NCBI RefSeq assembly: GCF_000283155.1
Contig: NW_004454216.1
Span: forward strand, 2,264,434-2,328,433
Source: Ceratotherium simum simum
Lineage: Eukaryota; Chordata; Mammalia; Perissodactyla; Rhinocerotidae
Direction: 5' to 3'
Length of the DNA: 64,000 nucleotides
Positions 19,885 through 31,559 of this stretch are shown one piece after another. Position 1 is the first letter of the stretch, and the number at the start of each line of letters is the position of its first letter. Both the position numbers and the translations under genes were made by a program. The notes under the pieces were generated by a model. It was not told the origin of the DNA and made no database searches. It worked only from the letters and a program-made list of their open reading frames with translations.

Positions 19885-21970
19885 CATGAAATTGGGTTCT
19901 GTGTCTTTTAGTCTCCCTGTATAGAAGAAACTCTGATATTGGAGAGGGGTGCTAGTTAATAATAAAATTTCATTAAAAATGAAAGTTAGACTTTGCCATG
20001 TTGGGAAACAGTTCTCCATGGGTCTCATGTTTCTGCTTGTCTTGCAAGGGGGGCACTGTCTGCCCTTGTTCCTTTGTTAGCGTAGGAAACAACCTTCGAA
20101 GATACAGTGTTGGCCTCTGGAGCAAAGGGCAAGTTTGCTTACAGCCTTAGAAGTCAGAGATAGTGTCTCCCTTAGAGCCAAGGGCAGACATTCTTACTGC
20201 TCATTATTAAAGATTTGGGTTTCTTAAGCTCACTGTTCCTTTCCTGATGCAACCCATGTGTATGCAGATGTTATCTGGCCTTCCTCACGTCGCCCTGGGG
20301 GAATTGAGGCTCAGGGAACTGGCACAAAAATGCTGATACTTTGCTGCTACTGCCATAAGAGATAAATTATCCTTCATCTCTGACCCAGCAGTTTGCTGGC
20401 TTCTACCAGCATTCATGGAACTGTGGCAGGCAAACGGTAAAATTTCAGACCCTTCAGAGTTCTTGAAAAGCTGTAGAGAATGATGTGTAGCACATATTTA
20501 CTTGTGCAAATTGGAAAGTATTTTTTTTTTTGCAGGGGCAGAAATGCAAATACTATACAAAGCTACCTTCAAATCTATTAACTGGGCAAGTGAGAATTCG
20601 AGCCTTGTAATTCTCCTCTCTCAGCATATGGTGTCACTCCTTCTCTACTAACCTCAACTAGCCACTCTTACTTGGTAAGGTCTCCACTCCTGGGATTAGT
20701 CAGGCATGAACAATGGCTAAGAACACTTTTAACATGGAGGGATTTTAGAAAGTATTTCCTTAGTTGTTGTTTGTTACATTACCAGGGCTGTCATCCCATC
20801 CACAGAATGACTGCTTGATGCCATTTGTAGCTAATGTCCTCATTCAGTACCGTAGAAAAACATATTCACTGTGCTATGAAAAAGTCCATTTTAGTCACCA
20901 TTTCCACTCTTGCTGCTTACTAATTTAGTGATTATAGCAAGAGCAAAGAGCCCCAGAGGCTTAAAATATAAAGTATTACTGGTTAAAATTGGAACTGGGT
21001 ACAAAACGTACTAATCAAACTACCCTCAGAGTTGCGGCTGTAAAACACATGGTTGAATCCAGTCTTATATTATGTAGGCTCCACATGCCACCTACTCCCA
21101 ATTTAATCTCTGACGACAGCTCTCCAAAATTGTTGTTTTCTTCTTGGGGGAAGTGGGTCATTGAGATTTTTCTTGGGGTAGAGTGGGAAACACTAAATTT
21201 CATTGTTGTATACTCCTACTTTTCCTTTAATACTAAGACAGTCTATCCCACAAGTCTGAAGGCATTTCAGCTGGGTAGGAAAAGTAAAGCATGATGTTAA
21301 TGTAAATATCAGTAGTTAACCTTAAAGCTAACTTATTCATAAATTAAAAGGCAGAAGAAAAAGTAACTCTCATGTGTTACTGCACGTGTTCTGAAATAAG
21401 AGGAGAGTTAAGCAGCTGGATGTAAATGACTAAATATTTCACTTTGGAAAGGAATATCCTTTGGTCCTTTTCTCAAGAGCAGGAGAATATTCCATCCCGA
21501 AGAAGCAGTCGTTGAAAGAGTTTAGGAGTCACAGTGCTTGGGAAGGAAACCGAGGGCTTGTTAATATCTTGAACATAGAAGGTTAAGGAAGTATGGGGCG
21601 GGGCAAGGGACTAACTTCTTTGTCTGAGGCCTGTTAATATTAGCTTACCCTGAGGAAGTCACAGCGAATGTTTTCACTGCAAGTACCCTCTCTTCACTGA
21701 AGCAGGGAAGGCAAGGGGGCAAGAAAAATCTTTTCTCAATTGCAGAAAGGCTGTTTCAGCCTTTGGTCTATAATCTGTGTCTACAGTTTATCTTAATTCC
21801 CTTAACTCCCTAAACTCTCTTAGATATTTCTTTCTCTTTTCTTCCTTGTTCATTTCCTCGACAGAAAAGTTCAGTAGCACAATTAAATACAGATCAATGA
21901 CTAGTTTTAAAATAAGAAATATTCATCTTGCATTTAGACAAATTAAGGGATAGTATACAGATAGAAAACA
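19885..21970. other. Intergenic, no gene recognised
   Basis: Between CFAP91 and COX17. The stretch 19985-20350 looks like a decayed LTR but I cannot place it. An open frame at 20989-21294 has no recognisable similarity. Confidence 0.4.
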
Positions 21971-21974
21971 GACC

Positions 21975-22140
21975 TTAGAGGAAGAAGAGGTTGAGACCCA
22001 GGGCTGCCACTTACAAGTTATGTGACCTTGAACAAATCACGTCCATCTCTGAACCTTAACTTTCTCATCTATAAATGTAAATAATAAGTTCAACTGCTGT
22101 GAATATTAAATGATGGTTCACAAACTCAACAGTGCTACAT
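21975..22140 (+). mobile_element. MIR SINE
   Basis: Contains the MIR core ('gctgccacttacaagttatgtgacc' region) followed by 'tctgaaccttaactttctcatct'. Confidence 0.75.
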
Positions 22141-22689
22141 ATATGGAAGGTATTTTAGTTGAAGATTATGTTGTCATTTCTACTAATTATACATTCTGAG
22201 TGAGCACATTTTTAAAAATCTGGCTTCTCTATTAAGAATTATCAGTGCCATAAAAGAGTTATTGGGCAGTACTAGAAGGGAAAATCAGTTCAAACAACAT
22301 TTTCTTTTTCTTATTTTTTTTGTTTCTCTGCTTATTTAAGAGAGATCTTTCTATGGAAAAAATCCCTAGATTCTTGGCAGCAACAGGGCGAAATGAAGCT
22401 TTATTGGGAATAATTTGTCTGAGTAAAAAGCCTTTATGCTGTGTCTACCGTGTGCTAACTACTGTTGGGGGACCAAAATCAGTATGACAAGATGACATCA
22501 CGTCATCTAGAAATTCACAATATCTCTTATGACAAAATGATTATTTTTACTTAAAAGCAAGGAAGAGGCTTAAGCCCTTAGAATAAAACTTACTTTGTCC
22601 TACACCCCCTAAAAGCGTAGTGACAGAGGACGTTAATATAATTAAATTCAATTTTTACCCCATAAAGCAGTGTTTTCCTATTGCACTTA

Positions 22690-23590
22690 GTGGGATGCAA
22701 CCAGCATAGTTGTCCTCGTTCTTCAGGTGCAAGTTGACTTCATTATCCTCCTCTGCTCATGGCACATTATCATCATTGGTCCCTGCAAGGTCACTTTATT
22801 TTAATTTATCCCCATTCTCCACCCCCTCTTGCCCCCTCTCATGGGCAACATTCTGACTGTTTAAAGCAAACCTTTTAACATGTATGTGTTCTTATGTGTA
22901 TTCTTATTTTTTACCCCATATTTAAATTTATGTAAATGATATTTGGCTATATATCTATTCTGTTTCTTACTTTTTTCCACTACCCATGCTATTTTAAAAA
23001 TTTGTCCTTGTTACTGTGTATATGTTGTCAATTTCTTCTAGTTTGTGCCCAGTGCTCCACATTTCCCTATCCACCTCCCCAGCGATGAATACCCACATTG
23101 CCTCCAATTCCCTGCCACATAAACGTGCTGTGACAATTATCCCCATACATGTTCCCTGTGGACTTGCTGAGAAATTCTTTGGAATATAGATCCAGGAATA
23201 GAATTGCTGGATCATAGGATATGTACCTATTCTTAAATTAACTGGATACTGTCTAACTGCCCTCCAAATGGCAGGACCAGTCTACATTCCCAACAGTCAC
23301 CCTGGAGGATTCCTGCCTCCTCACTGGTACTTGGCATTGTCTAGTTTTCTAATTTCTGTCAGTCTAATGGGTGTAAAGTGATACCTCATTGTTGTTTTAT
23401 TTTCCATTTCTATGATTAATACTATTTTGGAACATCTCTTCTTATGAATGTTAGCCTTGAGTTTTCTCTTCTTCTATTAATTTCTTAGTTTGACCTTTCA
23501 CATGCAGAGCCCCTCCTTTTGATGTGGTGTTTAATTTTCTCCAGTTAGTCTATTTTCTTTTCCCCACTGATTTGTTGAACCATGTTTATT
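22690..23590 (-). mobile_element. Old L1 3' end, antisense
   Basis: Reverse-strand L1 3' landmarks: 'gaattgctggatcatagg', 'cagtctacattcccaaca', 'tctaatgggtgtaaagtg'. Strongly diverged. Confidence 0.75.
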
Positions 23591-24599
23591 ATATATTATG
23601 TTTCCAAGTAATGTTGATGTTGCTGATCCAAGAAGCACTGTTTAAGTGGTAACATACTAAACAATGGAAATGAACACCTAGTTGAAAGTACTGCTAACAG
23701 TGGATAAGGGTGAATTTAGGAGAACATAAGGGTAATGTGTTGTATTACTAAACATATCAATCCAGAATGAAGTAAAAATCATGCTTATTAGAAGTTTTTA
23801 GATGACAAAACAGAGACCATCTTAGTAACTTGGAAAACACACGTATAGAAATTATTCCTAGACAGCACCAATTCACAGACACACCTATCGATTCCCTGAG
23901 CTAAGTTCCTGAGATACAAAAACAAACCTTGGTTAGGTGACACTGAAAGTTTGATTACCCAAGATATCTATCACCAGATAGCTCTTTGAACAATGACTCA
24001 AAGTCCTGCATTAAAAAGTAAGTTCATTTCTTTTCTCCAATAATTCTCTGTAGGAAAGAATGCAATGGTTATGTTCATTCTATTGCAAATAACGTAGGCA
24101 CCAGTTTACGTATCTACCTAACTGAATTCCAGAAATGCCAAGGAAAAGGCGTTTTTCCATTTTATTAACCGGTATTTTGCCCTATGATTAAACAATTCAT
24201 ACTGAAATCAAATTAGTGGGAGAGGGGGCTGTATACACCAATTAGCTGAGGATTTCAAATGTGTGGGGTGAGCTAGGGGTGGTAGAGGAATTTTTTTTCA
24301 ACACTGGTGGATTGGACTGTTCAAATGTCTTTGCTACCCATTTTTAACTAGGTCACTGAAAGACGGGGGGTGGGGGGGTGCAGGATGAAGGCAGACACTG
24401 CCCCAGCATGAAATACGGGATTACTCAAGGGGAACTGGCTTTCACTGGCGGTCTCTCTTGTTCAGCATTGAGAAGTCATTTCATCTCTCGGGCTTCAGTT
24501 TCCGACATTCATGGTGGGTGGAAGGGTTGAGAGGATCTCTGAGACGTCTTACTACCACACTGCCACATTCCGTATTGCCATTTTTGTGTCCTCCCCAAG
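23591..24599. other. COX17 upstream region, nothing recognised
   Basis: AT-rich to about 24.3 kb, with a G-run tract at 24364-24379, then rising GC towards the COX17 island. No repeat recognised. Confidence 0.5.
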
Positions 24600-24692
24600 G
24601 TGATTTACGAACTCCCGGCGACGTTCCACTCCGCCTCCCTGCGCCTGCGCTGAAGAGGGGCGCTCGCATTACTGCCTTAATTTAGCCTCCTT

Positions 24693-24704
24693 TGCGCATG
24701 CGCC
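24693..24704. promoter_or_regulatory. COX17: NRF-1 palindrome upstream of COX17
   Basis: TGCGCATGCGCC contains the full NRF-1 palindrome GCGCATGCGC, about 170 bases upstream of the ATG. A related GCGCCTGCGC is at 24641-24650 and an ETS-type core (CTTCCT) at 24762-24767. NRF-1 and GABP/NRF-2 are known regulators of respiratory-chain genes. Confidence 0.65.
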
Positions 24705-24858
24705 CTTTTTTGACCTTTCTTGCCCACCCCCTCCCACCCCACGCTTCCGAGAGAGGCAGGACTTCCTGTCCCTTTTAGAGCGACTGACGGAGGTGACTGC
24801 GGACGAATCGGCGTTGGCCCAGGCTGGGAGAGTTTCGGGTGCTTGCGCTAGTCGCTGC

Positions 24859-24871
24859 TTTTGGCGCGAAA
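24859..24871. promoter_or_regulatory. COX17: E2F-type site next to the COX17 ATG
   Basis: TTTTGGCGCGAAA matches TTTSSCGC in both directions. It ends one base before the ATG (24873), so it would lie in the 5' UTR. Use by E2F is inferred from the motif only. Confidence 0.5.
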
Positions 24872-24872
24872 G

Positions 24873-24979
24873 ATGCCGGGTCTGACGGCCGAAAGCCCTG
24901 CCCCGTCTGACTCGCAGGAGAAGAAGCCGCTGAAGCCCTGCTGCGCCTGCCCGGAGACCAAGAAGGCGCGCGATGCGTG
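24873..24979 (+). CDS. COX17: COX17 coding exon 1
   Basis: ATG at 24873, 35 codons plus two bases. It ends ...KKARDA and TG, with donor GTCAGT at 24980. It carries the CCxC copper motif. Confidence 0.96.
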
Positions 24980-26974
24980 GTCAGTGCGCAGGCGGGGAGG
25001 GGGCCGCGGGCCCCGCGCGCCGCCTGCCGGTGCCTCCGCCCTCGACCTGGCCTGGGCCTCGGCGGGCTGTCGCTTTGCTGGGCGGCGCTCGTGAGGGTTG
25101 TGGGCCGCGTAGGCTTCGCGGCGGGCTGTCCGGTTAACTGAGCCTGGGAAACGGATGAAGGGGTGGACGAGAGGTCAGATTGATCCGGGCTCGCTTCACC
25201 CCATCATTCCTTCCTCTCAAGGGTTCTTGAGCATCTCTTATGTGTCGAGCACTGCCTTAGGTCCGAAGACAGAACTGGATAAAGATGATGCTTGATTTAA
25301 AGGAGCTTAAAGTTAACGGAGACATATACCAGTTGCTATACCACGTGGTAAGGGCTATGACAGAGGATTTGGCAAGACCAAAGAGTAAAAAGTTTTCTGG
25401 TAATTTCTCCCCAAATTTAGACGTAGTAGGAGACAGGGTACATTTCCTTACAGTACTGAAGAGTTTCTCTTACCCTCCACCCCATTTTTAGCTAGATGAT
25501 TTAAAAATCACTCAGTCGCGACAATTTAGTGTTTAGAATACCTGTAGTACATCTAGATTGCCGTCAATCCACAAAATGTTTTGTTTGTTCTCATTTTATA
25601 CAGCCTCAATTGTGGAGCAGATCTCATTAGAAGGAATCCTCAGATGATGTGAATGCACACCCCTTCGTCTAGCCCCTTTCTAAGTGGCATAGTGGGGGGT
25701 AATAACTAGGAGCTCAGTGCTTTTTATTAATAGTCAGTACTTCGCACATAATATTCTGAAGGGAGAATTGAAGGACTATAATCTGATGCTGAAATCGCTT
25801 CCATAGTAACAATAAATGCTTATTGAAATTTTAGATAGTATGGTGTCATGATTAAGAGCCTGGGATCCAGAGTCGAGGTGTGAATCCTGGGCCACCAGCT
25901 TTTTGACCTTGAGCAAATTATTTAACGTATCAGCCTCAAATGTCTGTAAAATGAGCCTAATAAAAGTATCTGCCTCCAGGATTACGGTAGGGGTTAATGA
26001 TATAAGCCACATCAAGTGCCTAGCACAGTATTTACAGCATTCAATAAATGATCAGGGCATGCTGGCTATTGTCTTCATAAGGAGCTTGCTGTCTCAGACC
26101 TTGGGTCTCATTTGCAGGCAGCCCTGGAGCTATTGAAGGATGTGTAGGATATAGATGGAAGGAGAACCTGCCCTTCTTTAAATTCTTTTTGCATCTTTTC
26201 CTCAGACCACTATAGCTTCTCCCCAAATGTCTATAGTCAGGAGTCAGTTTTTTTGTTGTAATTGTATTGGCTTTAACTTTGCTAAAATTACATTTTCAGG
26301 TCCTAGAAATAAAGCTGTGTGGTCCTAGTCTTTGCTTTGTGAATTTTACAAGTAAAAAGTTCTGTGATCATCATGAGGGGGGCTCATCAGGCTGCTCCTG
26401 GCTGCCAGATCTTTTGCTATTTATGTTGGTGAGTGTCTTGTGATTAGAAGATTTATTTAGGTGTATTTGAATGTAGGGTAGAATCAAAAATTTATTTGCT
26501 CTATGAGAGCAGGCAAAAAATTAAGCTCTTCACTCTGTCTTTCATTTAACGTAATTATTTTATTCAGTCAGTTTATTTCATTATAGAGCAGTATTATTCC
26601 TTGGATATAGATGAGGGGCAATATTTGCTATACATAGTTATTTCTTCTAATCAGATTACCCCCAAAAAACTAGTTATTTGTGCAACATCCTCATGAGCAT
26701 GGAATTATCACACGGGCAAATAAAAACAAAGCCGTTTGGTGTAACAGCATTTTTTAAAACTCCAGCTATTCCGTCAGACCCATGTTCTGCCTCACTTTCC
26801 ATCACTGTCATGCATGCGAGTGCATGACATTTACTGGTAATGTGCTTAATGCCTACTTTGTTAGATAACAAGTTCATTTTGTTTTACAGCATCATAGAGA
26901 AAGGAGAAGAGCACTGTGGACACCTAATTGAGGCCCACAAGGAGTGCATGAGAGCCTTGGGATTTAAGATATGA
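24873..26974 (+). CDS. COX17: COX17, copper chaperone for cytochrome c oxidase
   Basis: Small copper chaperone of the mitochondrial intermembrane space; it passes Cu(I) to SCO1/SCO2 and COX11 for cytochrome c oxidase assembly. Seen: two coding exons (24873-24979 and 26890-26974) joined at a split Cys codon (TG|C), giving exactly 63 residues, the usual mammalian length. The copper site [11 protein letters not shown] has Cys23, Cys24 and Cys26. The twin CX9C motif of a CHCH fold is complete: Cys26/Cys36 and Cys45/Cys55. The end [10 protein letters not shown] is intact. The donor is G|GTCAGT and the acceptor TTTTACAG. The frame stays open 12 bases upstream of the ATG but without another ATG. Import through MIA40/CHCHD4 is known for the family. 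The 5' end lies in a GC-rich block. A further 3' UTR exon is likely at 31560. Confidence 0.96.
25835..26055 (+). mobile_element. MIR SINE in COX17 intron 1
   Basis: Near full-length MIR with 'agagcctgggatccagagtc', 'tgaccttgagcaaattattt' and a 3' 'cattcaataaatgat' end. Confidence 0.85.
26890..26974 (+). CDS. COX17: COX17 coding exon 2 (exon continues to about 26978)
   Basis: Acceptor TTTTACAG ends at 26889. The exon encodes (C)[19 protein letters not shown] to GFKI and stops with TGA at 26972-26974. A donor (ATG|GTGAGC) follows four bases after the stop, so the exon probably ends at 26978 and splices to a 3' UTR exon. Confidence 0.94.
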
Positions 26975-27617
26975 AATGGTGAGCATGATACTTTCTGATT
27001 GGGAAGGTAATACGTAGGCTTATTGCTTCAGACTTGTGTATTGCTTTACAGATTTAGCAGTCATTGGGCAACGTTCTTTCTGAATGGTAGTTCACCTGGT
27101 TAATGTAACATGCTTAAGTGTCACTAAAAAAATAATTTTTCTGTTCCTAATATAGGGAGTAAATGATGATAATAAATTGAGAGGCATTCAGTAGCTTTGG
27201 GAAGGGGAGAGTTTAGCTTTCAAGCAAGAGCTTGACAAAAGCCCTTAGAGTTATGTTAGAGTCAGAAGGAATTATGGCTTAGGCAGTTCAAAATATTCAG
27301 TTGTCTGACTTAAAAGAACCAAAAGGAAAATGTTCTCTATTCCTTATTTTTAATATTATGGGTCTTTAGTAAGTTCATTTAAATTGGGAGTAGGCAGCAC
27401 GTGGAAGCATTGTTTTCTGCAAAACAGAAATGGAATTATTGTTGTTTCTTTTGTACCATGCTTTATTCTAATAAAACTGAAACCTCAGGCCATTTTTTGA
27501 AGAACTTTGAGCTTTGAATCCACATTTTAATGCTGAAAGGGACTTTGATGTATTTACAACAATACTGCAAATAGATGATTTTCTTTTATTTGGAAGCTCT
27601 TCCTTCAGATAGCAACG

Positions 27618-28080
27618 TGACTCACTCCCTCACTTCATTCAGGTCTCTGTGCAAAAGTCTCCTCATTAGAGAGGCTCTTCCTCAACACTCCATCTAAAAT
27701 AGTATCCCTTCCCCATCACTCTCTCTCAGCACTGTCCAGTAGAACTTTCTGTGATAATGAAAATGTTTTGTATCTGCATTCTCCAGCATGGCAGCCACTA
27801 GCCATATGTGGCCATTGAGCCCTTGAAATGTGGCTAGTGAAACTGAAGAACTTAATTTTTAGTTTTATTTAATTTCAATTTTGATAGCCACATGATTCTG
27901 AACACCATTGCCTGCGTATTATGTATTTATTTATCATCTGCATTCCTTTACTCCAACTAGAATGTAAGCTCTGAGAGAGTAGGAATTTTCTGTTTCATTC
28001 CCTGTCATATCCAGGACCTATAATAGCGCCTGGCACACAGTAGGTACTCAATAGAGGATTGTTAAATAAATAAGTAATAA
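27618..28080 (+). mobile_element. L2 LINE 3' end with nested hAT element
   Basis: L2 landmarks 'tcacttcattcaggtctctg', 'tagaatgtaagctctgagag' and 'cctggcacacagtaggtact' flank a hAT insertion. Lies in the COX17 3' UTR intron. Confidence 0.85.
27727..27905. mobile_element. hAT-Charlie-type short transposon
   Basis: Contains 'cactgtccagtagaactttc', 'gcagccactagccatatgtg' and 'gaaatgtggctagtgaaact', the landmarks of a common MER1-group element. Ends 'gatagccacatg'. Confidence 0.75.
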
Positions 28081-28737
28081 ATAAGGAAACTAAGGCCTAT
28101 AGGTATGAAATGCATCCCAAGGCAGGTTAGCAGGATCAGAGTTGGAACCTCTGGGTCTCCAGACAGACTCCCTCTGCTTTGTGCCCCTTCCCGCCCCCCG
28201 CCATAACATCCATACCATACCACCACTTTTAACTTAATAATAGTCGAGAGATAATACAAAGCCACATACCAATATAATAGTAAGAGAGAGCCTGGCTTCT
28301 TTCCCTTTCACCTCTTTCCTGCCTCTTTGGAATTTCACATATGGCCAGTTTCCTCAATCAGCTGTGAAAAAGGAGGAATAGGAACCTGTCCTGAGCTGAT
28401 AAGAAATATCACTGTGTAGTGGAAAACAGTCTAGGCTGAAAGGCCTGAGGCTTAATTCTGGTTCTGATGTCTAGCTGAGCATGGTTTTCACTTCAGCTGC
28501 GTTTAACGTTTATCAAGACGTTAATCCTCTCTGGATTTCACTTTTTTCATTTATAAAAAGAGAACTATAATTTATTTTGTGATTCTGTATATGGTATGGT
28601 ATATCTACTCTGTGTATATATGACATACTTAACTGGCTTTTAGACTAGATACTTATTTAAAGAAATCCCGTGGTGAATCATTTTGTAAAATAAGTAAATT
28701 TGGATGGGTACTTATACTAAAAGTGTAAGTACATTTA

Positions 28738-29082
28738 TTGATTATTTTTAAAGACACGGAATCTCAACATTTGTACATGGTTTCCTTGTTCATAATCTCT
28801 CTTCCTAGTCAGTTGTATAAGCTGTTGCCTAGGGCTGAACCTGCCTTGATAAAAAGGGTGATTAAAAAAATGCTAATTTTAGGCGCATCAAAAGCTTCTC
28901 TTGGACTTCATGTGGACTACAGAGGTGGTACAATTGTTGTCATAAAGAGCATGTTCTCAAAAGGACCTGAAGATATAGTTTATGTTATTGGGACAGAGAA
29001 TGAGAGTGATTCCTATGTGCTTCTTTTGTGTATAAAAGAACATGCAAGAGCTTTGAACTTAGAAGACCTGATGTTGAACTGA
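28738..29082 (+). other. Unassigned 114-codon open frame in COX17 intron 2
   Basis: Open frame of 114 codons whose last residues (about EDLMLN) already lie in a MIR that starts near 29065. The middle (RGGTIVVIKSMFSKGPEDIV) looks protein-like but I recognise no family, and no splice context or promoter is evident. It may be a decayed transposon or retrocopy fragment, or chance. Confidence 0.2.
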
Positions 29083-29245
29083 TTCTGTGGTCTTGGGCAA
29101 GTCCTTAACTTTCTGAACTTTAGTTTCCTCATCTGTAAAGTAGAGATAATAATACATGCCCAACCCACTTCACAGAGTTGTTGTGGTGATTAAGTAATAT
29201 ATGTATGAAGAGGCTTTGTAAACTGTAAAATAGAAACCAGAACAG
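29065..29245 (+). mobile_element. MIR SINE
   Basis: 'gtggtcttgggcaagtcctt', 'tttcctcatctgtaaagtag' and 'cacagagttgttgtggtgat' in order. Confidence 0.8.
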
Positions 29246-29540
29246 AATAGCCCATATCTTGGGAGTTGTGGCTAGCATAATTGAGGTCTGTTGAATATAT
29301 GACCTGATTATGTATTTTTGAATCCTGGTTACAAGAAGAACAATCTGAATCCAACTAAGGCATTTCTAAGAATTCATAATGTCATGTTTTCGTATTCACC
29401 ATCATAATACTTTTGGAAGAGGAACAGGTGTTCCTCCTCCGCATTGGTCCCAGGTGTCCTTTTTCCCCAACCCTTTGGGGTGAAATGGAGGATCAATGAA
29501 GTCAAACAAGACTTGCTCCCGTTAAGAGTGGATAGGTGGT

Positions 29541-29777
29541 TGGGCCGGCCCGGTGGCTTAGCGGTTAAGTGCGCAAGCTCTCCTACTGGCGGCCCAGGGT
29601 TCGGATCCTGGGCGCGCACCAACACACTGCTTCTCCGGCCACGCTGAGGCCGAGTCCCACATACAGCAACTAGAAGGATGTGCAGCTATGACATACAACT
29701 ATCTACTGGGGCTTTGGGGGAAAAAATAAATAAATAAAATTATAAAAAAAAAAAAGCCCATTGTTTAAAAAAAAAAA
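29541..29777 (+). mobile_element. ERE SINE, first of an adjacent pair
   Basis: Head TGGGCCGGCCCGGTGGCTTA with an intact B-box-like GGTTCGGATCC, the 'actatctactgggg' tail, then an A-rich end. Flanked by AAGAGTGGATAGGTGGT at 29524 and 29778. Confidence 0.93.
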
Positions 29778-29794
29778 AAGAGTGGATAGGTGGT

Positions 29795-30068
29795 AGGGCC
29801 GGCCCGGTGGCTTAGCGGTTAAGTGCGCGCGCTCTGCTACTGGCGGCCCAGGGTTCGGATCCCGGGCGCGCACTGACGCACCGCTTCTCCAGCCATGCTG
29901 AGACGGCATCCCATGTACAGCAACTAGAAGGATGTGCAACTATGACATTACAACTATCTACTGGGGCTTTGGGGAGAAAAAGGAGGAGCCTGTCTTCCTC
30001 AGCAAAAAGAGGAGGATTAGCATGGATGTTAGCTCAGGGCTGATCTTCCTCACAAAAAAAAAAAAAAA
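29795..30068 (+). mobile_element. ERE SINE, second of the pair, composite tail
   Basis: Same head type, then both tail types in series: 'actatctactggggctttgg' followed by two 'gatgttagctcagggctga'-type units. The same 17-base target repeat is on both sides (29778 and 30069). Confidence 0.93.
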
Positions 30069-30574
30069 AAGAGTGGATAGGTGGTGGAATTAAAACTAGA
30101 GTCCAGGTCTTTTGTGTCTCCAAATCACAGGCATTGTACACTTCACTCCTTACACTTCGTGAGACTTTATTATCAACATATTCATTTTTAGGATTGCACA
30201 TAGTCTTGATCTTCAATCATAAAACTTTATGAATACTAGTTAGACCTATTGAAATGCATAGGTATATGTAACTTACATAGGTATATGTAGCTCAGTAACC
30301 AGGTCATTGGCTGTAGGGTAAAATCCAACACAACCATCTATACTATTATAAGATAAACTTAACTAAATTGATGTGTCTTAGACTGTTAGACCAATTTTTC
30401 TGAGGATAGCTTCACAGGAAAAATATTTTGCAAACTTAGATCTTCCCCGTAATGCTCATGAAAGTTCCTTAGTTCAAAAATCTTTGTAGATTTTAATGTT
30501 ATTCCTAAATGATATAGGTCTTAATTGTAGCTTGAATTCACTAGATTAGGACTTAATATAAAAGTAGGCTACAT

Positions 30575-30712
30575 TCAGCCAGAGGTGTACTTCAGACTCA
30601 CCTGAGGAATGTTTTCCAAAATTCACAAGCCTGGACCCTGATCTGTACCTGTTGCCTCAGAAACTCCTAGATAATTTTCACGTGCACCCTCCTTCAGAAC
30701 CCCTGGCTTATG
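30575..30712. mobile_element. hAT-Charlie-type fragment
   Basis: Landmarks 'cttcagactcacctgaggaa' and 'cctcagaaactcctagat' with a 'gaacccctgg' end resemble MER5-like elements. Confidence 0.5.
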
Positions 30713-31559
30713 TGAAGAAGTAGCAGGGATAAAGCTAAATATAAACTATCAGAGGATTTAATAGGTAGCAAAGGTGGAGATTTGAAAACTACTCCTAAGA
30801 AAAAAATAGATGTGATGGTGGTGATTATGGACACTTTTTTCTGTCTTATGACTGCTTCTTTTACTGAAAGAGAAACTAGAGGAATGTAGAACCTGCTTAG
30901 AAATGTGAAGAGGAATGGCAGCTAGTTATCTTTCTGCCTTTAGGAATCAGAAGAAACCTGGAGGCAAGTTCTTTAACCTCTCTGAGCCTGTTTCTTCCGT
31001 TAAAGTCTGGTGTTGACTGACCAGACCAGCAACCCTATCCTCTGGTACTTTCCCTTTTTGATCTTTCCAAATGGATTTCAAAAGGGTTACCCTTCTTTGC
31101 CCTTGGACTTAAGTGAGTAACTTTCCACAGGAAGTGCCTTGTGCACAAAGCTGACCTTCTGCCTTCCACTTAGTGGCTCTTTGCCAAACATTCTTGAATC
31201 AGCAAGGAGGGCTTTGCACGTCTTTTCTCTGGCATATCTGTAAAAATAAACTGCCTTAGCCTTTTTTGGGAACATATTTTTGAGAAAATAAATAAATATG
31301 TATTTAGTTTTTACTTCAACAAAGACTTCTCAAGGTTAAACAATGTAATGGATTGAACAGTTTCAGTGATGTTTTTAGTTAAGCAAAACTAGAATTTAAA
31401 AATGTGGATCTTTTATTTCATGACAGGTTTAGAATAATCGTGGTAATTAGTTAATAGTATTGTCTGGGGCATTCCTTTCTAGTGGTCTTAATTCCCTAAC
31501 TCCATAGGTCTGGCATGATGTTTGAAATCTGACTTTCTAAAATAAATTTTTGTCTGTAG

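Larger units (their letters stand above)
24600..25130. promoter_or_regulatory. COX17: CpG-island-like block at the COX17 5' end
   Basis: GC-rich, CpG-dense DNA from about 24.6 to 25.13 kb covering COX17 exon 1 and its donor, with no repeats. Flanking DNA is AT-rich. Confidence 0.75.

Noticed and set aside
29541..29777. tRNA-like head with A- and B-box-like parts
   Set aside because: It is the head of an ERE SINE; followed by the SINE body and flanked by target repeats, so not a tRNA gene. The same applies to the other EREs.
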